Below are positions 34,011 to 45,093 of a DNA stretch of 64,000 nt, in pieces. Every line of letters starts with the position of its first letter. Position 1 is the first letter of the stretch. The stretch is from Pelobates cultripes (lineage: Eukaryota > Chordata > Amphibia > Anura > Pelobatidae). Made by a program: the position numbers and the translations under genes. The notes under the pieces were generated by a model. It did no database searches. It was not told where the DNA came from and saw nothing but the letters and a program-made list of their open reading frames with translations. The DNA lies in contig OW240914.1 of assembly GCA_933207985.1 (NCBI GenBank), positions 202,592,395 through 202,656,394 on the forward strand, written 5' to 3'.

Positions 34011-34800
34011 AAACATTATACATACATACGATATTAAGATTAAGATAGTGCCTCTGATTTAAATCATGAATTACAGGAGTATAATCCACCTCAGTTTTTG
34101 AAACCATTGCCCTCTGGGACCACTTATTTCAGATTGCCTCCGCTAAGCCTGTGACCATACGATGACCACCATACCTTGATGACAAGTCTATTTATAACAA
34201 GGACAAAGGAATCTAGGACAAGCAAGTATGTGCTGACCTTGTAGATGTATGTTGGCCTTTCCCATAATGAAATTTTTGGCCAATGGCAATCTTATCCATG
34301 TAAACGTCCAAATAGTCGGCACGTTAAACAGTTAAATAGCTTTGTTTCTTTTAATAATTTATCAAGGGTATGTTGGTATGTTCATTATAGTTTTTTAACC
34401 TCTAACTGAGTTCTACTAGCAACAGACTTTTCCAGACAGGCAGTAATGGAAACCCTTTAATCACCATGTACACTTAATACCAACAACACCATTAATTAAC
34501 TTTGTAAAATTATAATGGCCCTAATGAACCTGCAACTTGCTTGAAGGGGCACTCTAAGCACCATAAGCACTACACAATAAACACTAGTTTGTAGTGGTTC
34601 TGGCTTTCGAATGGTTTGACACTCACTTAGGTTCCCTAGGCGCCCACAACCCAGCTTCCTCTTCTGATATTCCTAAAGAGGAAATTCCTACTTCCACATT
34701 AGTGATATCAATTCCACCCATCCCAATAGGAATAAAAAATATAAATATATTGCATATCTATATCTATATATATATATATCTATATATAGCTATATCTGGA
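34011..34800. other. unique sequence, MITE end and TATC/TA microsatellite
   Basis: GGGGCACTCTAAGCACC at 34547-34563 resembles a T2-type end. A TA/TATC simple repeat lies at 34740-34792. No gene. Confidence 0.4.
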
Positions 34801-34916
34801 GGATGGGCTATCCTGAGTGCACCCGGTGGATCCTGTTAAAATGCCAAACAGTTTCAAAACAATTTTACTCTTACCAAAGGGCAATGCAGTTGACTCCTGA
34901 CTATAACATTTACAAT

Positions 34917-35368
34917 GACAAAAAGGATTGAGGGCACACGCGAAAAATGCATTCTACATGAATGGTGCTGCCGTAGTGATCAATATTCATACATAATACA
35001 AATTAAATTACGGTGCACACATAAAAATACACAATATCTGTGGGTCCTACGCCACAATCCAAATGTGGGAGACAAATAAATAGTGCTAAATAAGCTAAAG
35101 TGTATTAAATTAATCTATTGTAAAAGCATAGTGAGTATACAAAATTAATGTGAAAAAAGCCATTAAAAACAGTGACAAAACTAAACAATGAAAGTGTTAG
35201 TGCTTGGATGAATATACTCACCATGGTTAGTGGTTGTGGGCTTAACACAATATGGCCATATGGTGGAACTGAATCCCCATTTTTTGTCTTCTTAGATAGG
35301 CGAATTCAATAGACTTATAAGAGTATTAATGCATTTTGTATGTGTGCGCTCTAATTTAATTTGTATCA
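34917..35368. mobile_element. retroposed insertion with 15-bp TSD
   Basis: TATAACATTTACAAT occurs at 34902-34916 and 35369-35383, a perfect 15-bp TSD. Near the ends, ATACAAATTAAATTA plus a GCACACATA block (34996-35022) is repeated in inverse at 35335-35366, so the insert has inverted ends. AATAGTGCTAAATAAG and GTGAGTATA blocks recall the units of 11405-12049. No coding frame. Confidence 0.6.
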
Positions 35369-35427
35369 TATAACATTTACAATAACAGACACAATAGTGT
35401 GGAAATAGATGCAAAATACAAAGAAAG

Positions 35428-35520
35428 TGACCGGTATCGTCAATAAGACTTTATCAAGGAGTCTGCCTCACACTAGTTGATCAAATCTGATTGAGAAAAC
35501 CCGTCGGAGGGGATTCAGAG
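35428..35520. ncRNA. two candidate divergent hammerhead motifs
   Basis: Minus strand 35468-35428: CCTTGATAAAGTC, TTAT, TGACGATACCGGTC. Plus strand 35476-35510: GTTGATCAAATC, TGATTGAG, AAAACCCGTCGGAGG. Both follow core, stem II, GAAAC-like and GTC order but with several core changes. They face away from each other like the pair at 32.25 kb. Confidence 0.35.
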
Positions 35521-36693
35521 GACTTTTTCCGTTATCTGTGAACTGCATTTCTTCCTGATTGGAATTTTCTGCTCTCCAGATGGACTACACGAGAATTTGT
35601 AGGAGTTCCTCTCTCCCTGGAATTTATTATTGGGACTTCTTTTTGTATGCCTATTGCTATTGTGTTTGTAAGTGCAATACTTTTCATCATACCTGTTTGT
35701 TTTATGTTATCGCACAAGGTGTGTTTTTTTCCCCTTTTTTAAGCTAGTAAAGAATATTTTATCAACTCAGAACTACTAGGATTATTACTCTCATAGTTTA
35801 CTCCTGTTCCTTGCCTCACAAGTGCATAAGACATAAATGGCACAATAATAATAAGACGACTTACGCTGTTTATACATAATTGGTCATGTAAGGAATTGTC
35901 ACACTTGCTGTGTGTTTCAGTTGTGGAAGCATTACTTTGCTTGTAGTTTGTTTGCACCTATTTCCACACTTTTCTGTCTGTTATTATTGTTTTTTTTTTG
36001 GTTTACTGTATTTTCATGGTTAAATTGGAGTGTGGATACATTGGCGGGTAACACTATATATCTTTCTGTTGTCATAACATTTACAGAAGGTTGAAGTGGT
36101 TATGATGCTTAGCCTTCCCTTTTAAGAAATGCCTCATCAATCTGTATGTGCTCAACCATTTTTACTGTATGCAGCATGGTAGATTTTTCATGGTGTCTAA
36201 GCACGTTCCTGTAAATCCTGATCCTGAATTTTGTTGTTGTTTTTCATAATCATAGTCACTCGATGTGCCTTAGATAGTCAACTGATAATGGCTATTTATG
36301 TGCTTGAAGTGGGTTTAACTATGCCAAAGTCTTGCCTTGCTCTAAAAAACAAATGCTGATTCTCAGCCCAGACATGGATTGCCAAGGGCCCATTTGTCCT
36401 ATCACTTTAGGTTGTTCCTACTCATTTTGCCTGTTACTACTCACTATTCGTCACACAACTTCAAAGATTTGTCAATTACTCCAAATACTTCTGTTATGCT
36501 GTAAGTATACTACAGGGAGGAATTTAACCCAAGTCCATTCATATGCTAATATCATTAAAAAGGGTGCAGCTCTGAGGAAGATTGAAGTATGTGTACGCTA
36601 CTGTGATATACATTGTGTTTTAGTGATCACTAGGGCTGGTTTGTCACAGGTAGTCTGAATTTGACAGGAATGTTTAGGCATCTGGGTCAGTGC
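35521..36693. other. unique sequence
   Basis: No supported feature; a 108-codon plus-strand frame (36332-36658) lacks recognisable domains. Confidence 0.3.
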
Positions 36694-36902
36694 TTAACCC
36701 CTTAAGGACGGAGGCAATTATCCACGTTCTTAACCAAAACAAAACCTTGAATTTGAAAGTGACCCCATGTATGTTATTATTTTTTTTAAAGGACAGAAAG
36801 TGCTTTAATTTAACATCCTGTATGTTAAATGAAAGTTTATATAACCTAGCATAATATTGTGTGAACTAATTAAAAAGTACTCAAAATATGTTCATATATC
36901 AG

Positions 36903-38797
36903 CAGTGGCAGCTCTAGACTTTGTGAGGCCTTAGACCAAACACAAACATGAGGCCCCCACTAATACCTAAATTGAAAATAAATAGGGGTTCATTGTGTAT
37001 ATAAGGTGCTGTAGTTATAATGAAAAATGGGCTTCCAGCGCTAGATACAGAGAGCTAGTCTCTGTATTCATTGTCCAGAGGCTTGCAGTATTGCGGTTCC
37101 ATGTGCCACTGCGTTGTGAGCTCTCTGACTGAAGTTATGGCATAATTAGCAAACTTAATTAATTTGCAATAAACAAATTAAATTAGCAATTATGTTAATA
37201 GTTTATACACGATTGCGGGGTATGGTTACATAGCCTTGCAGTCTGGTATACATAAGTGCAGGTGTGTGTATTTCTGAGTGTGTCTGGCATTGTCTACCTG
37301 TGTGTGTGCATGAAAGTGTCTGTCTAACAGAGAGTATTCTTGTGTGTGAATGTTTATGGGGGGCTGCCTGTGGCCTTTGTGCATTGTGTTATGTTACAGC
37401 TATGTTTCATGTTTCGTGTGTGTGTGAATGATGAATGTCTTCAGTTAGTGAGTGTGACATGGTAAGGGGGTAAATTAAAGAGTTGGGAAGGCGTGTGTGA
37501 CAGAATGAAGGAGAGTGAGCCTTTCTATCTTAGCAGTTAAACAGAGTTGAGGTACAAATTACACCTCCTTAGGAGGAGGACGAAAGCAGGGGTGTGGAGG
37601 CCTTTCATGGCACAAATCCTAAAATTGTAGTATTAAATGGAGCTACACATAAAACGCAGCTCTACCTGATATACCTACTACACGCACAATGACCACGCAC
37701 TGTAAAGTAATATCACATAAGCTAAATATGCAATGTGTGCTAAAAATTGTACCCTGCCATAACCTGCAATTATCGTTGTACCTTTACCATGTTAAATATT
37801 GTACTTGCTGGTACTAAATGTGTACGATGTCTAGCACATGTGATACTTACTAACATGTACCTTGCTTTTCTGTAACCGCTATACTTATTTCAACAAATCA
37901 TTCAATTAAAAAAAAAATGACAGGGTGTGGTGGGGGATGTGACAGGGAAGGGGGCTGTGAGAGGGTAGGGGGGCTGAGAGAGGGGAGGGGGTCTGAGAGA
38001 CATAGTGGTGGTTGAGAGAGGGTGGATACGGGGGTGACAGGTTGTGGGAGGGGTCTCATAAATACCTTTTTTCCCTTTAACTATAATCTGGTGGTCTCGT
38101 GTCTCGGTCCCTGGTGGTCCGGCGGGCAGGTTCTCTGGTCTGCAGACCACATTAGAAGTCTTGCAATCTCCAAAAGTATGAGAGCGTTGCTATGGTAACC
38201 CCCGGCAACGCTCTGATACACTGCTGATCGTGAGACAATTCAGTCTGCAGCTCTGCGCCCAGCGGAGCTGCAGACTTACTGTAGTGCTGGGCAGTAGTGA
38301 TGTCGCGAACCGTTCGCGAACTTGCCGTGAACGGTTCGCCATGGTTCGCAGCGAACTCCGGTCAGCTGACACATCCCTGCCAATCTCCGGCAGACGCTCC
38401 CTCCCAGACCCTCCTACTTCCTGGACAGCATCAATGTTGAAGGCAGCTTCAAAATGGATGCTGTCCAGGAGGTGAGAGGGTCTGCCGGAGATTGGCAGGG
38501 ATGTGTCAGCTGACCGGAGTTCACCACGAACGGTTCGTGGCGAACCAGTGACGAACCGTCCTTGGCAAGTTCGCGAACGGTTAGCAACATCACTACTGGG
38601 CAGCTCTTGATCAGCGCAGACTGACTGGAGCAACATAAAGGGCAGGCCGCTGGGCCCCCTCCTGAGTCGGATCTTCGGTCAGAGACCGAAGACCTGACAT
38701 GTCACTCTGCCCTGAGGTGATTTAGGCGACCGCAAGGCCCCAATCAGTGCAAGATCTTAGGCGGCTGCCTAAATCGCCTAATTAGAGAGCCGCCTTT
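36903..38797 (+). mobile_element. hAT-like non-autonomous element, CTGGTGGTCC family
   Basis: An exact 8-bp TSD TATATCAG flanks it (36895-36902 and 38798-38805). The ends GTGGCAGCTCTA and the inverse AAGGCGGCTCTC form a short terminal repeat. It has GT-rich sequence at 37255-37440 and a shared core at 38060-38130 (AATACCTT, CCCTGGTGGTCCGG, GGTCTGCAG). Near 38185 it has GAGCGTTGCTATGGTAAC, similar to 60655-60685 in inverse. No transposase frame. Contains a foldback MITE. Confidence 0.72.
38293..38597. repeat. foldback MITE, 305 bp
   Basis: Near-perfect inverted repeat: AGTAGTGATGTCGCGAACCG at the left and GAACGGTTAGCAACATCACTACT at the right, with arms that continue through CCGGTCAGCTGACACATCCC and CAATCTCCGGCAGA almost to the centre. 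The dinucleotide-rich palindrome GTTCGCGAAC recurs near both ends. GGGC stands on each side (38289-38292 and 38598-38601) as a possible 4-bp TSD. Superfamily undecided. Confidence 0.75.
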
Positions 38798-38859
38798 TAT
38801 ATCAGCCCTGATTGTTAAATGCCTAATATGTTTAGGATCTAAATTGATTTTTGATAGAT

Positions 38860-39135
38860 AACACTAACCCTATACCAACCCCCACACTAATGCTATACCA
38901 ACCATAGCCCTTACCCAATATTTACACTAACTTAACTGTATGCCTACCCTAAGCTTACCCTTGACGTCAACCCTCCACTTTAACCCTAAAACAGCTTTAA
39001 CCCATACCCAGCATTAGCCCTTACCTTATCTAACCTAACCCTAAAGCTAACCCTACTCCTACCCCTAGACTCCTAACCCTATCTTATTCTTACCCATTAC
39101 CCTAACCCTAAGCCCACCACTAACCACAACCCTCA
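38860..39135. repeat. degenerate telomere-like CCCTAA array
   Basis: Dense imperfect units such as CTAACCCTA, TTACCCTAACCCTAAGC and CCTAACCCTAAAGC. Strand bias is uniform (C-rich on plus). It lies inside the TTAACCCC-ended element, so it may be part of that repeat rather than a fused chromosome end. Confidence 0.65.
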
Positions 39136-39443
39136 CCCTGAAGTAACCCACTGCTAATGTCAATTATGGTATTAGAAATGGGTTTTAGTGTATTTAATAC
39201 TGTAGATTGTGGTATGTTGCCACCATCTACTGGCCGTTTTCAGAATTACACTGAGTGTAATTCTGAATGAGCCAGGTTCCCAGCGGAATATAAAGAGATA
39301 AGTGTGGGAGCACGGCAAAGTCTGGTGTGAGCAGGGATTTAACTCTGCTCACACCAATTCTGCAGGACGTGTCATTATGGCCTAATACCATTAAATCCCA
39401 TTATAGTTCGGGCATAATTACATGTCCTAATGTTGTTAAGGGA

Positions 39444-39934
39444 TTAAAGAGACACTCCACTGCCCAAAAAACAAAAAAATAAAGAAATACAGATCACTTT
39501 TTAGTACATATACCCCCAAAGAAAACATGCATTCATTTAATTATACTTTATTTTTTACTGGGGTGTATCTAAAAACTGTTTGAAAAAGCTGCAGATCTCT
39601 TGTCATGACTTTGCCAGACTCCCCTCTCTTTCCCCTCCTTTCTGTGGCTGTCCAATCACAGACTTCCCAATGCAGCTCAATGAGAGTCTTTGCAAGGCAG
39701 GTGTTCTGAGCAATTGATGCCTCTTGATTTTAGCTCCACTCAGCTAACCAAACCAGGAAGTAACAAGACCGGTTGTCTGCTTGAAAGCCAGAAGGGTGAA
39801 GCAGGGTCAGTTTATAAAAGTGGCAATTTTGATTAAAATCGGCACTTCTTGTAATATGAAAGATAGGACACAATTTTCGCACATAAAGCACTTTAGGAAG
39901 CTAAACTGCTTAGGGATCTGGAGTGTATCTTTAA
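39444..39934 (+). repeat. T2-type MITE
   Basis: Left TTAAAGAGACACTCCACTG (TTAA 39444-39447); right TGGAGTGTATC then TTTAA (TTAA 39931-39934). The ends are inverted versions of each other (ACACTCCA). Its left TTAA is shared with the preceding element. Confidence 0.75.
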
Positions 39935-41430
39935 TTTTTAAACAGATAGTCACTGTCCACCTTTCTAAATATCCTTCCCACCACTGTGTAGATATGCCTC
40001 TTCCATGTACATGTATATAAAAAGAAGACGACACTGGGGAAGAACTTGAGTAAAGTTCCAAATTTTATTTTGAAATCTGTATAGCAATAACAAAGAGATC
40101 AGCAAACATTAGGAATCTATTCAGCCACATATTTTTCACAACTGTTGGATCCACTCATCTTTTAATATGTTAGTGCTGAAAATTAAGTAGCTTTAAATTG
40201 TTGATTTTTACTTGGTCCCGTGGATCAGAAACCAGTATTGCAAGCTGCAAAGCATTGGGATGAATTTAGCAAGCATCCATTCATTTATCATGTCCTATCT
40301 CGGCAAAACAAGGCGCTTGGTGTGTTTCAACATTGTTACTAGTGTGTTCCAGGATAATTAAGTGCTCCAATATTTATTTATTTATTTTAGGTTTATGGCA
40401 CTCTATTGTTTAAGTCTTAGCTGGTGACAGTATTTTTATTCTAATCCCACTGGTTTAGGCTTGTTTCACTGTTATAAAAAACCTATAGCATTATGCAGGA
40501 TTCAAGCATCCAGACTTGATACAAATTACACAGCAGTTTGTAACTGTCTTATGTATTAGAATTAGAATTGCTTGGTAACATGGACTTTCCCCCATCTGTT
40601 TATATCCCAAAACACGTGTGCTAGAATCTGTGTTACCTATATATTTTATTTTTAATAGATCTTTTTGACATGTTATTATGAGTGGTCCATGGTCTCTCAA
40701 AAATATTTTGACACATAAAACATTAAGAAAAGTGTGTAATACAAAATGTCCCGGAGAATGCATTATATATATTTATGTGTCGAGTTTTATTTTAAAGTTC
40801 TATGTGTCAAAGTTTTTCTCAAGAAACCATATTAACATGGCAAAAAGTTTTAAAAGACCCAATTAAAAAACAATACACAGTGAAAGTCTTTCTAAATGTC
40901 CAGTTTCCATCGCGGAGTTCTAGATGTAGAATGGAACACAGGCTGGGCATTGTAGTGTAGTTTACCTTCCCTCTCTCTTTTCAGCTTGGATTTTCAGAAA
41001 TATCAAGGAGGGATGCCAAGTAAATATTCATAACAAAAAAAAAAAATCAATTGCCCAGTGTTTCCCTCTTGGATTTATTCTTCTTAGTAATGTGCATGAA
41101 CAGTTGTAAAACAAGTATAAGAGCATTTGACATAAACAGATTTTTTTTTATTCTAAAAAGTGAATCTTTCCTAATCCTCGTTACCTCCTTTGTTATTATA
41201 TCATTGTCCACACCCTTTCCTTCATCTTTAGGGCCTTGTCTTATGGTGGACCTGGAATACATGCCCACATTAGCCATGAAGCAATGCAAAAGACGATAAA
41301 ATGGATCCAGGTCACAAAATAAATTAATTATAAATTGCTGTTTTGATCACATGCCAATGAACCCAGTCTTCTTGCTAGTCAAAACAAGCTTTCAACAATA
41401 CAAGGAGAAATGGTTTTAACATTGCACAAA
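39935..41430. other. AT-rich unique sequence
   Basis: No gene seen. Holds the 28-bp segment 40738-40765 that recurs in the pogo-like MITE (see findings), lying between TTGACACATAAA and the inverse-like TTTATGTGTCGA. Confidence 0.35.
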
Positions 41431-41775
41431 GTCCCAGATACTGCAGCAGACAAAATACCAGAATAGTAAAGACAGTATTTAGCTTTTATTTAAGTCCATT
41501 AAAATTAGAATAGAGGAACAGCACATGGGTGATACAAGTCAATGGGCAATATTCCAAGGAGCTTAACGCGTTTCAGTCCCCGCTGGGCACTTACTCAAAA
41601 ACAGGGTGCAAAACGCGTTAAGCTGCCTGGAATACTGCCCACTGATTTGTATCTCCCATGTGCTGTCCTCTATTCTATTTTTAATGGCTAAGTGCTGTTC
41701 CTCTATTCTATTTTTGAAAGCAAAGTATTAACTTACTATTCTAGTGTTTCATATGCTGCAGTATCTAATTTGGAA
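41431..41775. mobile_element. inverted-repeat element with hammerhead motif
   Basis: Imperfect arms: CAGATACTGCAGC, AGAATAGAGGAACAGCACAT, GGGCAATATTCCAAGG, GCTTAACGCGTTT on the left; inverse counterparts AAACGCGTTAAGC, CCTGGAATACTGCCC, ATGTGCTGTCCTCTATTCT and GCTGCAGTATCT on the right. A second copy of the CTGTTCCTCTATTCTATTTTT block (41695-41715) enlarges the right arm. A degenerate hammerhead sits at the centre. No TSD was found. Confidence 0.6.
41561..41605 (-). ncRNA. degenerate type-I hammerhead motif
   Basis: On the minus strand: GTTT and AAGC can form stem I (one wobble), core TTGAGTA, stem II AGTGCCC-AGC-GGGGACT, then GAAAC and a minimal ACGCGT stem III. The core has C3 and G8 changes. 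A remnant AAAACGCGTTAAGC (41610-41623) faces the other way. Confidence 0.5.
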
Positions 41776-41907
41776 CTACCTTAAAAAAAACGGTTTCTGT
41801 TTGTGGTCTTGAAGGCATAAAACAATGCAGAACCATGGAATGCAGAAAATTAGTTTACCTTGCACCACCCTCATTACACAGAATTTATTACAGCTTTAAA
41901 TAAAGTA

Positions 41908-42436
41908 CAGTGGTACCTCGGTTTACAAACGCCTCAGTTAACATAATTTTCAGTTTACAAATGAAAATCCATTAAAAAGAATGCTTCGGTTTACAATTTT
42001 TTTTCCCAATACAAAGCAAGTTTCCCCAGCATGCATTGCGCATGGGAGGATTATAGCGCCGCCCCTGTGCATGCTGGATCCTGTGGGTAGCACGTGGCGT
42101 CGAGTGTGGAGGTGTTGGAGCGGCTTTTGCATCGAGTTTTGGAGCCATTCTGGAATTCTTTTGCAGCGGTTTTGGGACTTTTTGGAACTTTTTTGCTGCA
42201 TTTCTCAAGCGGTAGAAAGGTTGGGAGCTGACCTTCATCGTGTGCATGCTTTTTTCTGTGTGTTCTGCATTGTGAGTTGGTTTCCATGCCAGCTCATTTT
42301 GACTTTTTTATGACCTCCAGAATGGATTAATTGTTTTTCAATGCATTCCTATGGGAAACAACGTTTCGGTTTACGAATTTTTTGCAATACAAAATGTCCC
42401 GGAGAATGCATTAAATTCGTAAACCGAGGTACCACT
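41908..42436. repeat. pogo/Tigger-like MITE, 529 bp
   Basis: Terminal repeats CAGTGGTACCTCGGTTTAC and the inverse GTAAACCGAGGTACCACTG, flanked by TA at 41906-41907 and 42437-42438. TA target and CAGT ends fit the Tc1/mariner-pogo group. Three overlapping short frames are not transposase. Confidence 0.85.
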
Positions 42437-42549
42437 GTAATTGCTAAATTATCAGACAACATTTCAGCACCATTTGGCCAGCCAGGAAGGGAAGTGACTC
42501 CTTTACTAAATAATGGGTAGGACCAACCGAAAAAGAGAGACCCCACCAC

Positions 42550-42978
42550 AAGTGTTAATTTTGTTTACTAACAATTTTTGTCATATTTTAGTTGACTTAA
42601 ATATTTTTGAGATTTAGTTGACTAAAACTAGATTATAACAATTCAGATGACTAAAATACAACTAAAACTAAAATTGCTTTGTAGTCAAAACACTATGGCT
42701 AAAACTAAATTTTAAAAAAGGCTGTGGAAGGGGCAAAAAAGACAGACTAGGACCTGGGAAAGAGACTGCTAGAGGGGCTGGGGAAGGGGCAAAAGAGACC
42801 GATAGAGGCATTCGATTTTAGTTGTGTCGGCTAAAATCTACTGGAGTTTAGTCGACTAAAACAAGACGAAAAACTAAAATAATTCAGATGACTAAAATAT
42901 GACTAAAACTATAGTGGCTTTTTAGTCAAAAGACTATGAGTAAAACTAAATAGAAATTTGCCGACAAAATTAACACTG
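42550..42978. repeat. hAT-type MITE, 429 bp
   Basis: Inverted ends AGTGTTAATTTTGT and CAAAATTAACACT; flanks CCCACCAC and ACCACCAC (7 of 8). The interior is built from many GACTAAAACTA and TTAGTTGACTAAAA units in both orientations. Confidence 0.75.
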
Positions 42979-42986
42979 ACCACCAC

Positions 42987-44639
42987 AGCTAATATAGGCA
43001 GGCATGCAGCTCTGCCATTCTTGGGATCATACTATGCTTCTACTATGGAGTGGCTGAGAGCACTGGGCCAATAACATAAGTGCATGCTTGTCTCTGTAGA
43101 AGTACCGTAGATAAAAATCAGTGAGAAACCTGCAAGCTCCACATCCCTTGGAGACAAGTATTTGCTTTTTTATTTTTTTTGCCTTATTTTTAATTAATGT
43201 TTTTATTTATTTTTCCTCATGTTGATGACATATTATTATACCCACATTTATAGTGTCTCTTTAATTGTAAAATGGCAAAATCTCATTTTGTAACATTTTT
43301 AAACATTAAGATTATTCAGTCACTCATCATCCCAGTCTGACTCGGAGATAGAAATACCTGAATTGGTTATTACCATAACTGTGACAATGCAAAATGATCA
43401 GGATTATGTCTGCTATAGGTGCATGATAACATGCAAATTAGACTCAGTTGCTTGGGCTTTGGGGAAAAAAAACACTAGTTGCAAGGGGATTGAAGTTGCT
43501 GGCTTCCTGGACGTGTTATATGCCACTGTATATAAAGCTTTAATTAACCAGTCCATGACAGCTCTCTAGAAGTAGGTCAGCAGAGTCTGTTCTGATGCTG
43601 TAATATGCTGAAAACTGATATGGTGACAGGTGGTGGAGGCACGTTGTTAACCCATTAACTGCTAGGGAGATTGAAATTCCATGTTTGTAAATCATGAGCC
43701 TGAATGTATAACTCTGTTCCCTTACAAAGATCTGATATATTAGCTTGTCTGGCAAAAACGTCCATGAACTATCCTTTATTTTCATCATTATTCGCTAAAG
43801 GATTGAGGCAAAATCCCAGTGTGCAGATAAAATCAAGCCCAGGTTATAATGGAACTTGATGTGTTAGGTGATGTATAGATGAGATCCAAAGTACTTAATG
43901 TTCAAGGATGCATAGAACAGCATGTATTATTGTTGGAATTATTATTTTTTCGGAGGGTTGGGGGGACAGGACGGAATGATTCTAATCTTTTTTTTGGGAG
44001 GAATGGATGCAGAAAAAAATCCTTGCACCATAGCTGTACATGTTTTAAGAGTAAATGAACAGATCTTCATTAGGCTTGTGTAGGGAGATGCACACAGTAT
44101 GTGAATATGCAATTCAAAATACAGGACTTGGACTTGGAATTCTATTGCTTCACAACCCACCACACATGGGATAAAGGAAAGGTTTGGTGCCATTTGCTAT
44201 GCACCTATCTGACTAATGTTTCACCAAACATTAATCAAACCAGCACAAAAGGTGAAGAAATAGTGGGTGGCATATGCCAGGTTTTCTCTTGTTAATAGTG
44301 GGGTCAAAGATTACCCATATGTTTACCCAAATGACGAGAGAGCCAACTGATACTCTGCCATATTGAGAGAGATGACTATCTCCTGGTGCATGCTGGGTCA
44401 CACAGTGCTATGACTGCAAGGACAAAAATGTTTTGCCATTTGTAGCTGTCTCTCACCATTTACTTGCATACAAAAGTATGTAAAAAGTATAGTAAAATTA
44501 TAGTATAGTACCTCAATATGGGTGATAGTGTGGCAAAGAAGTTCTGGGTGCTTTATGGGAAAATCTGTTGCCCCACCAGATCTATAGACATAGTAGAGAA
44601 TAACCCGAAGCACACCAGAGTAAATTTGCACATAGAAAG
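42987..44639. other. AT-rich unique sequence
   Basis: No supported feature; short frames only. Confidence 0.3.
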
Positions 44640-45093
44640 ATTTTTATTCATACAGTGGAATAATACAAGTTATACAAAGAAAGTACAGACAGCAGTACAC
44701 TTTAGATACAATAGTAAGTGCTAAAATTTGAAAACCATAAACCCATAACAATACAGGCATACTGACCTAGAGAATGAGATAATACAACCCAAAAGTTTCA
44801 GCATCCAGCTATGGATATCCTACTAGATTTCCAAAAGTAACAATTTTTTTCCAGTTATGCTTGTCTTTGGCAACTGGTAAATTGTCTTCATAGTTTTCAA
44901 AAGTGACCACTAGAACATAGATGTAGCCTGATATGATAGGTTTACTCCAGTTATATGTTTGATTACGTGCAAACAAATAAATGGTATCAGTGCTATTTTT
45001 TAGGGTAATATTTTGTTTCCTACATGTGACAACCCATTTATTGGAATTCAGTTTTGCATGTCGCTGAGTTTGCGAGTCCAATTTTATCAGCAA
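44640..45093 (-). CDS. possible terminal exon and 3' UTR (hypothetical)
   Basis: A 94-codon minus-strand frame (45093-44809), preceded by stops, reads like a protein fragment: a KWVVTCRKQNITLKN segment with two N-glycosylation sequons (NIT, NST), YLFARNQTYNWSKP with two more (NQT, NWS), and a C-terminal HNWKKIVTFGNLVGYP. About 160 bp downstream lies AATAAA (minus strand, near 44650), as in a 3' UTR. No start codon belongs to it; it would need an upstream splice acceptor. It could equally be chance, since unrelated frames of similar length occur nearby. I do not recognise the product. Confidence 0.25.

Larger units (their letters stand above)
36694..39447. repeat. TTAACCCC-ended element, split by a hAT insertion
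   Basis: Left end TTAACCCCTTAAGGACGG (TTAA 36694-36697). The right end GTTGTTAAGGGATTAA (TTAA 39444-39447) is inverse-like. The ends match the element at 28004-28579. A 1.9-kb hAT-like element (36903-38797) interrupts it, and a telomere-like block (38860-39135) lies in the right part. That both ends belong to one copy is inferred. Confidence 0.45.

Noticed and set aside
38230..38636. 81- and 148-codon frames on opposite strands
   Set aside because: They mirror each other because the DNA is a 305-bp foldback MITE; shared peptides (RSELRSADTSLPISGR) are the two arms read in both directions.
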